A stretch of 64,000 nt of DNA from Flavobacterium tistrianum (GCF_003254545.1 NZ_QJRH01000064.1:153895-217894), one strand, 5' to 3'; positions 50,412-59,879 are shown, counted from the first letter of the stretch. Translations and numbers: made by a program. The notes: generated by a model from the sequence alone, not told the origin.

Positions 50412-50792
50412 ATGAAAAAAACAGTAATCGTTTTCGGAACGGCTTTGGCCGTATTTGCAAATTTTGCAACAGCTTCTAATTTGAAGTTGGAAAGTAAAAA
50501 TCAAATTGAAATTCCTTTTGATTTAGCGTCACCTTTACATGCGGCTGTATGTAATGGAGTTATTGACAGTGTTAAGAAAAGCATTGAATATGGAGCAGAT
50601 GTAAATAAAATTGTTCGAAACATGACACCTTTAATGTTGGCAGCTCGTTATAACCATGTTGAAATTGTAAAAATTTTGTTGGCAAATGGAGCTAAACCTT
50701 CTATAGAAAATGATCACGGACTAAGAGCATTGGATTATGCTAGATACGCAAAATCTACGGAGTCTGCAGCCATTTTGAAAGGGCTTAGGTAA
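50412..50792 (+). CDS. Secreted ankyrin-repeat protein, paralogue 1
   Basis: This 126-aa protein has a signal peptide (MKKTVIVFGTALAVFANFATAS) and about three ankyrin repeats (SPLHAAVCNGVIDSVKKSIE, TPLMLAARYNHVEIVKILLA, RALDYARYAKSTESAAILK). It should be periplasmic and act by protein binding. In other bacteria single-domain periplasmic ankyrin proteins can protect against peroxide (AnkB next to catalase), but no such neighbour is seen. It is closest to paralogue 2. Confidence 0.88.
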   Translation: MKKTVIVFGTALAVFANFATASNLKLESKNQIEIPFDLASPLHAAVCNGVIDSVKKSIEYGADVNKIVRNMTPLMLAARYNHVEIVKILLANGAKPSIENDHGLRALDYARYAKSTESAAILKGLR

Positions 50793-50820
50793 AATTTTAA
50801 AGCAAGAAAAAAAAATGAAA

Positions 50821-50853
50821 AGCACCATCTTTTAAAAGGATGGTGTTTTTTTT
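50821..50853 (+). terminator. Intrinsic terminator after ankyrin gene 1
   Basis: GCACCATC...GATGGTG stem extended by CTTTT/AAAAG and followed by eight T residues. Confidence 0.85.
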
Positions 50854-50913
50854 ATTCTTTTTTTTTCAATAATCTGAAACCAAATCATTTGTTAGTCGTC
50901 TATATTGTAAATG

Positions 50914-50945
50914 CATCATCATCAATCATTTAACAAACAATCATT
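50914..50945 (+). promoter_or_regulatory. ATCATCA-type leader before ankyrin gene 2
   Basis: CATCATCATCAATCATTTAA-type sequence ending at the ATG; almost identical to the leader of ankyrin gene 3 and similar to that of gene 1. Confidence 0.5.
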
Positions 50946-51323
50946 ATGAAAAAAGCAGCAATTATTTTAGGAGCAATTTTCATTTTTGCAAATGAATCAA
51001 AGGCCTCAACTTACACATTAAGTATTAAAAATCGAACTGAAATTCCAACTTATTTAGAATCACCTTTACATAGAGCCATATGCAAAGGAGACATTGAAAA
51101 AGTGAAAAAATGTATTGAATATGGAGCAGATGTCAATAAAATGGCGAGAAAGATGACGCCTCTAATGTTGGCAGCGCGCTATAATCATGTTGAAATAATT
51201 AAAATTCTATTGGCAAATGGCGCTAGATCGTCAATTATAAATGAACAAGGGTTTAAAGCATTAGATTATGCTAATTATGCTAAAGCAGCTGAATCAATTG
51301 CTATTCTGGAAAAGTTGAGATGA
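50946..51323 (+). CDS. Secreted ankyrin-repeat protein, paralogue 2
   Basis: This 125-aa protein has signal peptide MKKAAIILGAIFIFANESKAS and ankyrin repeats with the same spacing as paralogue 1 (SPLHRAICKGDIEKVKKCIE, TPLMLAARYNHVEIIKILLA). The repeat region is clearly more similar to paralogue 1 than to paralogue 3, suggesting the most recent duplication. A periplasmic, protein-binding role is expected. Confidence 0.88.
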   Translation: MKKAAIILGAIFIFANESKASTYTLSIKNRTEIPTYLESPLHRAICKGDIEKVKKCIEYGADVNKMARKMTPLMLAARYNHVEIIKILLANGARSSIINEQGFKALDYANYAKAAESIAILEKLR

Positions 51324-51422
51324 AATTTTTTTTATATAAGGAAAAAAAGGATAGATCTTTTTTGTAAGCTTCAGAGAAGAGAAATATTTATAGCAAATGA
51401 TAAAAGGCTATGAGATAAAGAT

Positions 51423-51473
51423 CCAGAGGAGCGACATATTTTTTTCTATTCTTAATATATGTAGCTCCTCTGG
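51423..51473. repeat. Inverted repeat with CCAGAGGAGC arms
   Basis: Arms at 51423-51439 and 51457-51473 match over 17 bases with one mismatch (CCAGAGGAGC-GACATAT). A CCCCGCTGGGG palindrome lies 40 bases further (near 51515). The whole 288-base gap between ankyrin gene 2 and the SRPBCC gene is such repeat-like, non-coding DNA. Confidence 0.55.
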
Positions 51474-51565
51474 AGTTCCTTTCATTTGCCTAATTGTAAT
51501 TCTATGAATATTTACCCCGCTGGGGCTTTACTGGTAAAATAAATTTTATAAACATTTCTCTCAAC

Positions 51566-51595
51566 AAAAAGCTGTCCTTTTGAGACAGCTTTTTT
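51566..51595. terminator. Bidirectional intrinsic terminator
   Basis: AAAAAGCTGTC/GACAGCTTTTT stem between the convergent ankyrin gene 2 and the SRPBCC gene. It has T-runs in both directions. Confidence 0.85.
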
Positions 51596-51611
51596 ATTTT
51601 TTAGAGACAAT

Positions 51612-52154
51612 TTAGTTTTCTTCCATTATATCTTTTAAATTCTCCAGACCTTTTTGTAAATCATTTCCAACCATCTGATCCATTTTTAACATTGGAAGCA
51701 TAATGTTTGTTGGATATGGAATTACTCCACTGATTCCCCATTTTACTTTTGTCTTGTTTCCAGAAATCGGTTCGGTAGACATAAACCCGACAGCAGTGTC
51801 ATCCATTGGCTTTTTAAAACGGAGAGCAAAATCTAAACGTCTGTTTTCTATTATTTTTGTAATTTCCTGTTCGCCAACACCAACCTCTTTTACATTACTT
51901 TCCCAAGAAGAAACTGAACCAACCATACCATCAACTCCTCTATAGTGGACTTTCATTTTTGGGTCCATGTTGGCCCAAACGCTAAACTCATTTTGGTTCT
52001 TTAGCGAACGAACATATTTAAAGATGCTATCCGCCGGTTTACTTATTGTAATTTCCCTTTCTACGGAATATTCCTTTGGCATAAAATAAGCAGCAATTAA
52101 AACAATCGAAATAAGTAAAATTAAAACAACTAAAATTCTTTTAATAAAAATCAT
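51612..52154 (-). CDS. SRPBCC-family (polyketide cyclase-like) protein with N-terminal membrane helix
   Basis: This 180-aa protein has one N-terminal membrane helix (about 4-24), then a START/SRPBCC domain: EYSVEREITISKPADSIFKYV, the NQNEFSVWANMDPKMKV block and the long C-terminal helix DQMVGNDLQKGLENLKDIM. SRPBCC proteins form a deep hydrophobic cavity and bind lipids or other small hydrophobic ligands; the ligand here is unknown. It lies between ankyrin genes 2 and 3 on the opposite strand. Confidence 0.87.
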   Translation of the reverse strand: MIFIKRILVVLILLISIVLIAAYFMPKEYSVEREITISKPADSIFKYVRSLKNQNEFSVWANMDPKMKVHYRGVDGMVGSVSSWESNVKEVGVGEQEITKIIENRRLDFALRFKKPMDDTAVGFMSTEPISGNKTKVKWGISGVIPYPTNIMLPMLKMDQMVGNDLQKGLENLKDIMEEN

Positions 52155-52501
52155 GATTCGTGGTTTTTAGGTTATTATTTTTTATTGATTTTATTTGTGG
52201 GGGCCTGTAATTATAAGACTTTAGCCGTGAAATGTTATTGTTGTGATTTCTAATGATATAGTAAATTTAAAAAAAATAATTTATGCGTTGGAAGAACATT
52301 GATTTTAAAATGAATAAAAAAATAAGATTTATTGTAACATTTTTCTTTTTCAGTAGTCTATTATAGTAAAATCAATAATTTGATAACGTTAAGGTCTTTT
52401 GATTATCGTTCTATTAAGTAACTGTTAAGAATTGGTTAAAACATGGTACTTTGTAATACATAATACGATAAAATGATTTACCTTTACATCATCAAATTAG
52501 A
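52155..52501. other. Divergent intergenic region, no gene seen
   Basis: About 350 A+T-rich bases between the SRPBCC gene (minus) and ankyrin gene 3 (plus). It should contain both promoters. A TACTTTG element near 52447 could be a degenerate -7 box for the ankyrin gene. Nothing else stands out. Confidence 0.35.
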
Positions 52502-52535
52502 ATCATCATCAATCATTTAATAAACATCAATCATT
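52502..52535 (+). promoter_or_regulatory. ATCATCA-type leader before ankyrin gene 3
   Basis: ATCATCATCAATCATTTAA-type leader ending at the ATG. It is nearly the same as that of ankyrin gene 2, with a two-base insertion near the end. Confidence 0.5.
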
Positions 52536-52916
52536 ATGAAAAAATCAGTTATTTATTTAGGATTAGCCTTAGTAGCATTTGGAAATGTAGCAATGGCTTC
52601 AAATGGAGTTTCAACTGTTAAAAACTCAGTTGAGCTTAAAAGTTATGTAGGAACTCCTTTAAATGTTGCTATTAGCAAAGGAGATCTTGAAACCGTTAAA
52701 AAATTTATTGAATATGGCGCGGATGTAAACCAATTATCAGAAGATTTTACCCCTTTGATGACGGCTGCACTTTACAATAAACACGAAATAATAAAAGTTT
52801 TATTGGCTAATGGAGCAAATCCGAATGTTAAAAATGAAAAAGGTTATACTGCATTAAAATATGCACAAGGATCAAATGCTTCGGAAGCAATTGCGCTTTT
52901 GAAAGATTTGAAATAA
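52536..52916 (+). CDS. Secreted ankyrin-repeat protein, paralogue 3
   Basis: This 126-aa protein has signal peptide MKKSVIYLGLALVAFGNVAMAS and ankyrin repeats (TPLNVAISKGDLETVKKFIE, TPLMTAALYNKHEIIKVLLA, YTALKYAQGSNASEAIALLK). It is the most diverged of the three paralogues. It is monocistronic with its own leader and terminator. Confidence 0.88.
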   Translation: MKKSVIYLGLALVAFGNVAMASNGVSTVKNSVELKSYVGTPLNVAISKGDLETVKKFIEYGADVNQLSEDFTPLMTAALYNKHEIIKVLLANGANPNVKNEKGYTALKYAQGSNASEAIALLKDLK

Positions 52917-52941
52917 CAGTATAAAAGTTTTGAGTTAGTAT

Positions 52942-52980
52942 AAAATGACCTTTCTGAGCAAAAGGTCATTTTTTTTTTTT
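52942..52980 (+). terminator. Intrinsic terminator after ankyrin gene 3
   Basis: AAAATGACCTTT/AAAGGTCATTTT stem followed by a run of more than ten T residues. Confidence 0.88.
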
Positions 52981-53002
52981 GCACATTTGCAAAATCTTTT
53001 TA

Positions 53003-53035
53003 AAGCAAAAAAGCATCATTACGAGAATGATGCTT
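53003..53035 (-). terminator. Intrinsic terminator of the czc-type operon
   Basis: AAGCATCATT/AATGATGCTT stem with a 5-base loop, followed on the minus strand by a T-rich tail, 51 bases after the pump stop codon. Confidence 0.85.
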
Positions 53036-53086
53036 CTTCATTTTTAAATCCCAACAAATTGATTTAAAACTAAATATTTTAATTGC

Positions 53087-56000
53087 TTATTCTATTGGCA
53101 CATGTTTTTTTCTGTTGAATATCCAGAATAAAATTGGAAATACCAATAGTGTCAAAACAGTTGCCGTCATAAGTCCACCGATAATAACAATGGCAAGCGG
53201 TTTCTGGGATTCTGAGCCAATTCCTGTAGAAATTGCAGCAGGCATTAATCCGATTGAAGCCATCAAAGCTGTCATTACTACTGCTCTGGTTCTGGCTTTT
53301 ACTCCTCTAAAAATAGATTCTTCGAGAGTATACTTCGCTTTCAGATTATGGTGAAATTCAGATATCAGAATAACTCCATTTTGAATACAAATTCCAAGAA
53401 GTGCTATAAATCCAACTCCAGCAGAAATTCCGAAATTCATTCCTGTAATATGAAGTGCGATAATTCCACCAATAATAGCAAAAGGCACGTTAGCTAAAAC
53501 AAGAAGAGAATCTTTAAAGTTTCCAAATAAAATAAACAAAAGCACAAAAATTCCGATTAGACTGATTGGTACAACTTGCGCCAGACGTGCACTAGCACGA
53601 ACCTGATTTTCAAATTCACCAGTCCATCCAGTTGTATAACCAGCAGGAAGTTTAAGCTGATTTACTTTTTGCTGTGCTTCGGCAATTGTACTTCCTAAAT
53701 CTCGATCACGAACAGAGAATTTTACTCCAATAAAACGTTTGGTATTATCTCTATAAATAAATGCAGGACCTGTTATGGTTTTAATATCGCAGATTTCTTT
53801 TAAAGGAATTTTGATTCCGCTGATGGTTGGAACTTTAATTTCTTCCAAATCTTTTTCATCTTTTCGATATTCTTTCGAAAAACGGACGCGAACATCAAAT
53901 TTCTTTTCGTCTTCATATTTCTCAGTAGCGGTTTTTCCTCCAAAAGCTAATTCCAAAACTGCTTGCGCATCGCTTAAAGTTACTCCATAAGCGGCCATTT
54001 TTTCGCGATCCAAGATTACACTGATTTCAGGCTGTCCAACATTTCGTAAAATACCAACATCTTTTATCCCTGGAATATTTTTAATTTGAGCTAAAACTTC
54101 ATTGGCAAGCTGATCTAGTTTATTCAAATCATCGCCATAAATTTTTACGGCATTTGAAGCTTTAAATCCAGCTACCGATTCTGCAACGTTATCAATTACT
54201 GGCTGAGAATAATTATATGTAATTCCCTGATGCACTTTTAGTTTGTCATCCATTTCATTAATCAGATCATCCATAGAAATTTTACGTTTCCATTCTTTTT
54301 TTGGAAGCAAGTCTACTTGAAGCTGGATAAATCCAAAACCATTCGGGTCGGTTCCGTCATTGCTTCGTCCAGTTTGAGATAAAACTTTTTTTACCTCAGG
54401 AAAGCTTTCTAAGTCTTTTCTAATTATGGCTGCAGTCTTTACACTTTCAGGAAGAGAAGTACTCATTGGCAATTCTGCCGTTACCCATAATGCGCCTTCA
54501 TTTAATTGCGGTAAAAATTCTGTTCCTAAGAAGCCTGCTGAAAAGAAAACAGCAGCTAGTAACCCTATAGATGCAATTAAGGTTTGTATTTTATGTCTAA
54601 ATGTCCATTTAAAACCTTTGCCCACAATTCTATCCCAAAAATTCACAAACGGATTGTGTTTTTCTTTTACATTTTTATTTAATAGGATATGCGAAAGAAC
54701 TGGAACCAAAGTCAAAGTAAAAATAAGTGCTCCTAATAATGCAAAGCCTAATGTAAAGGCTAGGGGAGAGAACATTTTTCCTTCTACTTTTTGGAAAGAG
54801 AAAATTGGAAGTAAAGCCGTAATAATAATCAGTTTGGAGAAGAAAATAGCTTTACCCATTTCTGTTCCTGTTTTCTTAATCAGACTTCCTTTTGCAATTT
54901 TATTAAACTTTTCCATTCCTAGCTGATGCGCTCGATGGTCTAATACTACAAACAAACCTTCAACCATTACGACGGCTCCATCTATAATAATTCCGAAATC
55001 GACAGCACCTAAGCTTAATAAGTTGGCGCTCATTCCCATCATTTTAAGACATAAGAATGCAAATAATAAAGAAAGCGGAATAACAATAGAAACTGTAAAA
55101 GTCGTTCTCCAGTCGGCCATAAAAAGAAATACAACAACAGTAACCAGAATAATACCTTCAAATAAGTTATGCATTACGGTTTCGGTCGTGAAATTCATTA
55201 AATTATCACGGTCATAGAATGTTTCAATTTTTATGTCTTTTGGTAAAACATTATCATTAAGATCTTTGATTTTTGCTTTTATCAAGGCAAGAGTCTCCTG
55301 AGGATTTTCTCCTTTACGCATTACAACAATTCCTTCAACGGCATCATCATTGTTTCCAATACCAGTTTGTCCAACTCTTGGCATAGAACTTTCGTAAACA
55401 TCTGCTAGATTTTTAACCAAAATTGGATTTCCTCCAGCATCATCAACAATAATATTTCCAATATCATCTTTCGATTTTAGTAAACCTACACCACGAACAA
55501 CAAAAGCTTGTCCGTTCTTTTCAATAACGTCACCGCCAACATTTAAGTTACCGGCATTTACCGCGTTATAAACTTGTAAAGGCGTAATGTTGTATTTTGC
55601 TAATTTGATTGGATCAACTCCAACTTCATAAGTTTTAGTTTGGCCACCAAAAACATTTAAATCGGCAACACCAGGAAGAGAACGCAATTGTTTATCGATA
55701 ACCCAGTTTTGGTAGGTCAATAATTCTCTACTATCTCTGCTGCTACTTTTTACAATATATCTGAAAATCTCACCAGTTGGACCATATGGTGGCTGAACGT
55801 CTGGTTCGACATCATCTGGAAGAGAAACATTTTTTAGTAAGTTGTTTACTTGAAAACGAGCAAATGTGTCATCAACTCCGTCATCAAAAATAATTTTGAT
55901 AACAGATAATCCAAACATGGTAATACTTCTTACGCTTGTTTTTTTCTGAACGGAGTTCATCGAAATCTCGATTGGAGAAGTCACAAAACGCTCTACTTCT

Positions 56001-56185
56001 TCGGCACTTTTTCCATTCCATTGTGTAATAATAATGATTTGCGTGTTTGTAACATCCGGAAAGGCATCAATAGGCATATTTTTGAAAGAAATGAATCCTG
56101 CAACAGCCAATATTCCCACCCAGAAAAAGGTAAACGCTTTGTTCTTAAGGGAAAAAGCAATAATGTTTCTTATGAATTTGTTCAT
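53087..56185 (-). CDS. CzcA/CusA-type heavy-metal RND efflux pump
   Basis: This 1032-aa pump has the usual twelve-helix RND layout with two big periplasmic loops, the LKNKAFTFFWVGILAVAG N-terminal helix, the proton-relay helix DFGIIIDGAVVMVEG and GVGFIALLGICIQNGVILIS in the second half. The family extrudes Co, Zn, Cd, Ni or Cu ions. Unlike the pump at 26.6-31.0 kb it is not fused to a TolC domain; a separate TolC-type gene leads this operon. It is the last gene of the czcC-czcB-porin-czcA unit. Confidence 0.92.
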   Translation of the reverse strand: MNKFIRNIIAFSLKNKAFTFFWVGILAVAGFISFKNMPIDAFPDVTNTQIIIITQWNGKSAEEVERFVTSPIEISMNSVQKKTSVRSITMFGLSVIKIIFDDGVDDTFARFQVNNLLKNVSLPDDVEPDVQPPYGPTGEIFRYIVKSSSRDSRELLTYQNWVIDKQLRSLPGVADLNVFGGQTKTYEVGVDPIKLAKYNITPLQVYNAVNAGNLNVGGDVIEKNGQAFVVRGVGLLKSKDDIGNIIVDDAGGNPILVKNLADVYESSMPRVGQTGIGNNDDAVEGIVVMRKGENPQETLALIKAKIKDLNDNVLPKDIKIETFYDRDNLMNFTTETVMHNLFEGIILVTVVVFLFMADWRTTFTVSIVIPLSLLFAFLCLKMMGMSANLLSLGAVDFGIIIDGAVVMVEGLFVVLDHRAHQLGMEKFNKIAKGSLIKKTGTEMGKAIFFSKLIIITALLPIFSFQKVEGKMFSPLAFTLGFALLGALIFTLTLVPVLSHILLNKNVKEKHNPFVNFWDRIVGKGFKWTFRHKIQTLIASIGLLAAVFFSAGFLGTEFLPQLNEGALWVTAELPMSTSLPESVKTAAIIRKDLESFPEVKKVLSQTGRSNDGTDPNGFGFIQLQVDLLPKKEWKRKISMDDLINEMDDKLKVHQGITYNYSQPVIDNVAESVAGFKASNAVKIYGDDLNKLDQLANEVLAQIKNIPGIKDVGILRNVGQPEISVILDREKMAAYGVTLSDAQAVLELAFGGKTATEKYEDEKKFDVRVRFSKEYRKDEKDLEEIKVPTISGIKIPLKEICDIKTITGPAFIYRDNTKRFIGVKFSVRDRDLGSTIAEAQQKVNQLKLPAGYTTGWTGEFENQVRASARLAQVVPISLIGIFVLLFILFGNFKDSLLVLANVPFAIIGGIIALHITGMNFGISAGVGFIALLGICIQNGVILISEFHHNLKAKYTLEESIFRGVKARTRAVVMTALMASIGLMPAAISTGIGSESQKPLAIVIIGGLMTATVLTLLVFPILFWIFNRKKHVPIE

Positions 56186-56262
56186 TTTAAAAAGTATTTT
56201 TAATGATGAATTTTTATTATTTAATTATAATGCTTCATTTTAAGCATAAATATTTTATTGTA

Positions 56263-57528
56263 TTAGAATTCTGTATGGAAGCGTATCGCTAAGAATTGAA
56301 CTGGCCCTCGATCTTTGTTATATGCAGGATTTATTGCAAACTGATAATCTGGAGAAAGCGTAATTTTGGAATTGGGAACCAAAAAAGAATAAAAAACTTC
56401 TACGATTTGTTCTGTTCCATAATTTAAAGTCCCGTCACCAATCATAAATCCATTACCACCCAGTTTTTGATATTCTTTATGAGGATCTGATAATCCATTG
56501 GCAACTATTGCAATACCTCCAAAATCGTCTTTTCTATTCCACATTTTACCTTTTAGATTAATACCTAATTGTGCCGATTTATCAATTTCTGTAAATGCCC
56601 ATGTTTCATTTTTACCGTCATTATAGCTCATTCTTGCAAAAAGTCCCCAATTGTCGCCATGGGTATAATCTATGTTTAAACCAATTCCGTATTTTGTACG
56701 GCCGGTTTGCCTCGTACTTTTAATATCTGGAATTGTTGTAGAACTAGAATTTGCCATATCGTAATTCCCCATTCCTGCTATATTTCGAAATCCCAATAAT
56801 TTAATGTTGCTTGTATCATTATTTTTAAAAACAATTTGTTTTTCGATTTCTACATTTATAGCATTAGAATCTTTAAAATTAAACTCGACATTTGGCCCAT
56901 TTGCATAAGTTGGTATGGCACTCAAACAAGCTCTAATTTGCCAACTGTTAAATTGATAATTTGCATATAATCCGTCTGTGTATCCTCGTGTATTTGCTGC
57001 ATAATCCCAAGCGCCATAAGTCATAAGTGACCAGTTTAAAAATTGAGTTCGAGGATCATGAGAATAGGTGTTGTTGTCGAAATAATCTGATAACCCAAAT
57101 TTTCCAAAAACCAATTGTAGCGATTTGTTATTTTTAAACTGAAACTTTTGTTCTAAAAGCATTCTTGCTACATAAACGACTGGTTTTGCATCTCCAATTC
57201 TAAATGTTTCTCCATTAGGAAAGCCTCCTAATCCTTTAGCTTGTGACAAACCTTGTCCGCCAGACATTTCAGGATTAAAAGTTGCGGTAGCTCCTTTCCA
57301 AAGTGGAAGATCGAAAAATAAGGTAGACGTTAACGATAAAGCTCCTTCTTCTTTCGGATCCATACTATTTGTTCCTGAGTAATCGGCATGAAAATCTGGA
57401 TGATATTGATATATGGACGTCATTTGAAATCTCAGACTATATTTTCGTATCGAATCGGTTTCTTGCGAAAATGAAAACGTCGAGATAAATAACGTTACAA
57501 AACTCAATATGTTTACAGATTTTCCCAT
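56263..57528 (-). CDS. OprB-like carbohydrate porin in the efflux operon
   Basis: This 421-aa protein has a signal peptide ending near FSFSQ and the strand pattern of OprB/carbohydrate-selective porins (NPEMSGGQGLSQAKGLGGFPNGE, FGKFGLSDYFDNNTYSHDPRTQFLNW, NYGTEQIVEVFYSFL). It should form a 16-18-strand outer-membrane channel. Its place between the adaptor and pump genes, five bases after the adaptor stop, is unusual for an efflux operon. It might serve uptake or leakage control of a compound handled by the same regulator. Substrate unknown. Confidence 0.82.
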   Translation of the reverse strand: MGKSVNILSFVTLFISTFSFSQETDSIRKYSLRFQMTSIYQYHPDFHADYSGTNSMDPKEEGALSLTSTLFFDLPLWKGATATFNPEMSGGQGLSQAKGLGGFPNGETFRIGDAKPVVYVARMLLEQKFQFKNNKSLQLVFGKFGLSDYFDNNTYSHDPRTQFLNWSLMTYGAWDYAANTRGYTDGLYANYQFNSWQIRACLSAIPTYANGPNVEFNFKDSNAINVEIEKQIVFKNNDTSNIKLLGFRNIAGMGNYDMANSSSTTIPDIKSTRQTGRTKYGIGLNIDYTHGDNWGLFARMSYNDGKNETWAFTEIDKSAQLGINLKGKMWNRKDDFGGIAIVANGLSDPHKEYQKLGGNGFMIGDGTLNYGTEQIVEVFYSFLVPNSKITLSPDYQFAINPAYNKDRGPVQFLAIRFHTEF

Positions 57529-57533
57529 TTCAT

Positions 57534-58619
57534 TTACTCATTTAATGCGCGATAAATAAATAACTGATTATTGGTAATTACTTTTTCGTTTTCTTTTAGT
57601 CCAGTCGAGATATACGTAGTGTCGCCTACAACTCTGTATACCTCTACCTGTCTAGTTTCGATGTTATTGCGATCTTTAAATATCATAACAAAGTTTTTGC
57701 TTTTGTCAAATACAATAGCTTTACTAGGTATGGCTATCATAGATTGATTTTCATCAAAAGACAATTTGATATTAGCATTCATATCAGGTTTAAGCATATA
57801 ATCTGGATTGTTCAGCTTAATTCTTGCCTGCATGGCTTTAGTTTCAGGATCAATTACGTTGTAGATTTTATCAACTTTTCCGTTAAATGCTTTGTCAGGA
57901 TAACTTAAAGTCGTTACCGTCGCTTTGGTACCCAGTTTTACTTTATTAATATCAATTTCATTAATATTGGCCATTGCCCAGACTTCGCTAATTTCTGCTA
58001 TATCAAATATATTTTCAGAACGATCATTTCGCAAAAGCATATCCTGATTGATGCTTTTCTGGATAATAAAACCGCTTATCGGAGCCGTTACTTCGTAGAT
58101 CGAACCCGCTTTGATGTTATAAATTTTATACGTTTCCTGAATTTTGCTTAATTGAGACTGTGCTTTATTTACTTCAGATTTTGCCTGAAGAACATCACTT
58201 TCAGAATTCAGTTTTCCATCAAATAATTCTTGAGCTACTTTTAAGTTATTTTTAGCTACAAGCAAATCGCTTTTAGCATCGATGGATTGTTTTTCAAAAT
58301 CGGCAACATCGGTACTTTTTATCGTGGCAAGAACTTGTCCTTTCTTAACATAATCCCCAAGTTCAACATTTACTTTCATTACATTTCCGCCGACTAATGG
58401 GTAAACATCAATCATTTTGTTATTGTCAGCAGTGATTTTCCCGTAAAAACTAAGTTCGTTTTTTAAAGGTTCAGTTTTAGCTTCTGCAGTTGTAGTGGTT
58501 TTAAGCATATTGTCACTCAAAACAAAAGAGCTATTGGTTTGAGGGTTTTCAACTTCTTTTTTGCAGCTTGTAAGAGATAAACCCGCTAGTGCGATTCCGA
58601 TGAATAATATATGTTTCAT
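57534..58619 (-). CDS. RND efflux periplasmic adaptor (CzcB/HlyD family)
   Basis: This 361-aa lipoprotein has lipobox Cys19 (SLTSCKK), a barrel-sandwich/lipoyl half (VYPLVGGNVMKVNVELGDYV), a helical hairpin (about 110-170), the second lipoyl half (VTAPISGFIIQKSINQDML) and the beta-barrel domain with RIKLNNPDYMLKPDMNANI. It bridges the pump and the TolC-like channel. It starts 12 bases after the TolC-type stop codon. Confidence 0.9.
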   Translation of the reverse strand: MKHILFIGIALAGLSLTSCKKEVENPQTNSSFVLSDNMLKTTTTAEAKTEPLKNELSFYGKITADNNKMIDVYPLVGGNVMKVNVELGDYVKKGQVLATIKSTDVADFEKQSIDAKSDLLVAKNNLKVAQELFDGKLNSESDVLQAKSEVNKAQSQLSKIQETYKIYNIKAGSIYEVTAPISGFIIQKSINQDMLLRNDRSENIFDIAEISEVWAMANINEIDINKVKLGTKATVTTLSYPDKAFNGKVDKIYNVIDPETKAMQARIKLNNPDYMLKPDMNANIKLSFDENQSMIAIPSKAIVFDKSKNFVMIFKDRNNIETRQVEVYRVVGDTTYISTGLKENEKVITNNQLFIYRALNE

Positions 58620-58631
58620 TTCTGTAATTTT

Positions 58632-59879
58632 TTAAAATAAATCTTTGTTGATGGTACTATTTAGTTCTTCGCCTGCGATTACTACTTTTTTCTTCAATTC
58701 ATTTAACTGAATTATCGCCTGATTGTAGCTTTCCATAAAATCGGTAAATTCTAGAAGACTTACATTTCGTTTTTGAAAATTGGTAAGCATTCCGTTATAA
58801 ACCGCTTCAAAATCTGAATTTACCGTTGGTTTGATTACACTATAGTTTTGTCTAGATTCGTCCCATTTTGTCCATGCTGAAGTGATTTCTGTTTTGAGCT
58901 GTAGTTCGAAGTTTTGTTTTTCAATTTTAGATTGTTCCAAAATTGTTTTTGCATACTTAATGTTTCCTTTATTTTGATTCCAAAGTGGTAAAGGAATACC
59001 AACCGTCAAATTGGCTTCATTATTGAAAGCGCCGCTTCGCTGATCATAATTTGCTCCAAGAGTAATATCTGGAACTGAAAGCGATTTTTGTAATTTCACA
59101 TTCAGCTCATTAGCATCGATTTCTTTTTGTTTTGCCAAATAATCAGGTCTATTTGCGATGGCTTGTTCTTCAAAATTTTTAAGATCAAAAGCTATAACTT
59201 TTAGATATTTATCAGAATCATCTTTGCTAACAACTGGAACTACATTTTCAGTTTCATTTAATAGCAATTTTAAATTAGCCTGTTCTTCTATGTTGTTATT
59301 AATAACCTCTAATCTTTCGTTTTTGAAATTAAGATAGAGTGATTGTAGACGAACAACATCTTTTAAAGGAATATTTCCTTTTTGAGCTTGAACCGAATAA
59401 GAATTAATTAAATTTTCGATATGAGCTAATTGCTTGTCTGTATTGTCAAGATTTTTTGTGTTGTAATATACAGTAAAAAAACTTTTACGCAATTGCAGTT
59501 TTAAAGTCCTAAGCAAATCGTTAAACTGAAGTTCTGCCAGTTTTTCATTAGTTTGCGCTAATTTAACCTCATTGCGTTTTTTACCGCCAAGATAGATTAG
59601 TTGTTCTATTGCAAAAACTTTCTGACCCTCTTTGCCAATATCAAAAAATTTGTCTCTTTCAGGATTGTAGGCATTTAACTCTGCTGATAGAGTGGGATTG
59701 TCCCAAATGCGAGCCTGAATTGTGAGTGCTTTCGAGGCATCGAGATTATATTGAGACGCCAGTAAAAATAGATTCTTTTTTAAAAATTGGCTTTCACAGT
59801 CTTGGAGAGTAACTGTTTTTTGTGCTATTGCAACTTGATTTAAAAGTGCAAATAACAGCAATGCAAATAACTTTTTCAT
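58632..59879 (-). CDS. TolC-family outer-membrane efflux channel (CzcC type)
   Basis: This 415-aa protein has a signal peptide (cleavage near VAIAQ) and two OEP repeats with the typical long helices (LRKSFFTVYYNTKNLDNTDK; SAWTKWDESRQNYSVIKPTV) and the NPTLSAELNAYNPE start. It is the outer-membrane exit duct of the pump. It is the first gene of the operon, and the four phased direct repeats at 59919-59959 lie just upstream. Confidence 0.9.
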   Translation of the reverse strand: MKKLFALLLFALLNQVAIAQKTVTLQDCESQFLKKNLFLLASQYNLDASKALTIQARIWDNPTLSAELNAYNPERDKFFDIGKEGQKVFAIEQLIYLGGKKRNEVKLAQTNEKLAELQFNDLLRTLKLQLRKSFFTVYYNTKNLDNTDKQLAHIENLINSYSVQAQKGNIPLKDVVRLQSLYLNFKNERLEVINNNIEEQANLKLLLNETENVVPVVSKDDSDKYLKVIAFDLKNFEEQAIANRPDYLAKQKEIDANELNVKLQKSLSVPDITLGANYDQRSGAFNNEANLTVGIPLPLWNQNKGNIKYAKTILEQSKIEKQNFELQLKTEITSAWTKWDESRQNYSVIKPTVNSDFEAVYNGMLTNFQKRNVSLLEFTDFMESYNQAIIQLNELKKKVVIAGEELNSTINKDLF

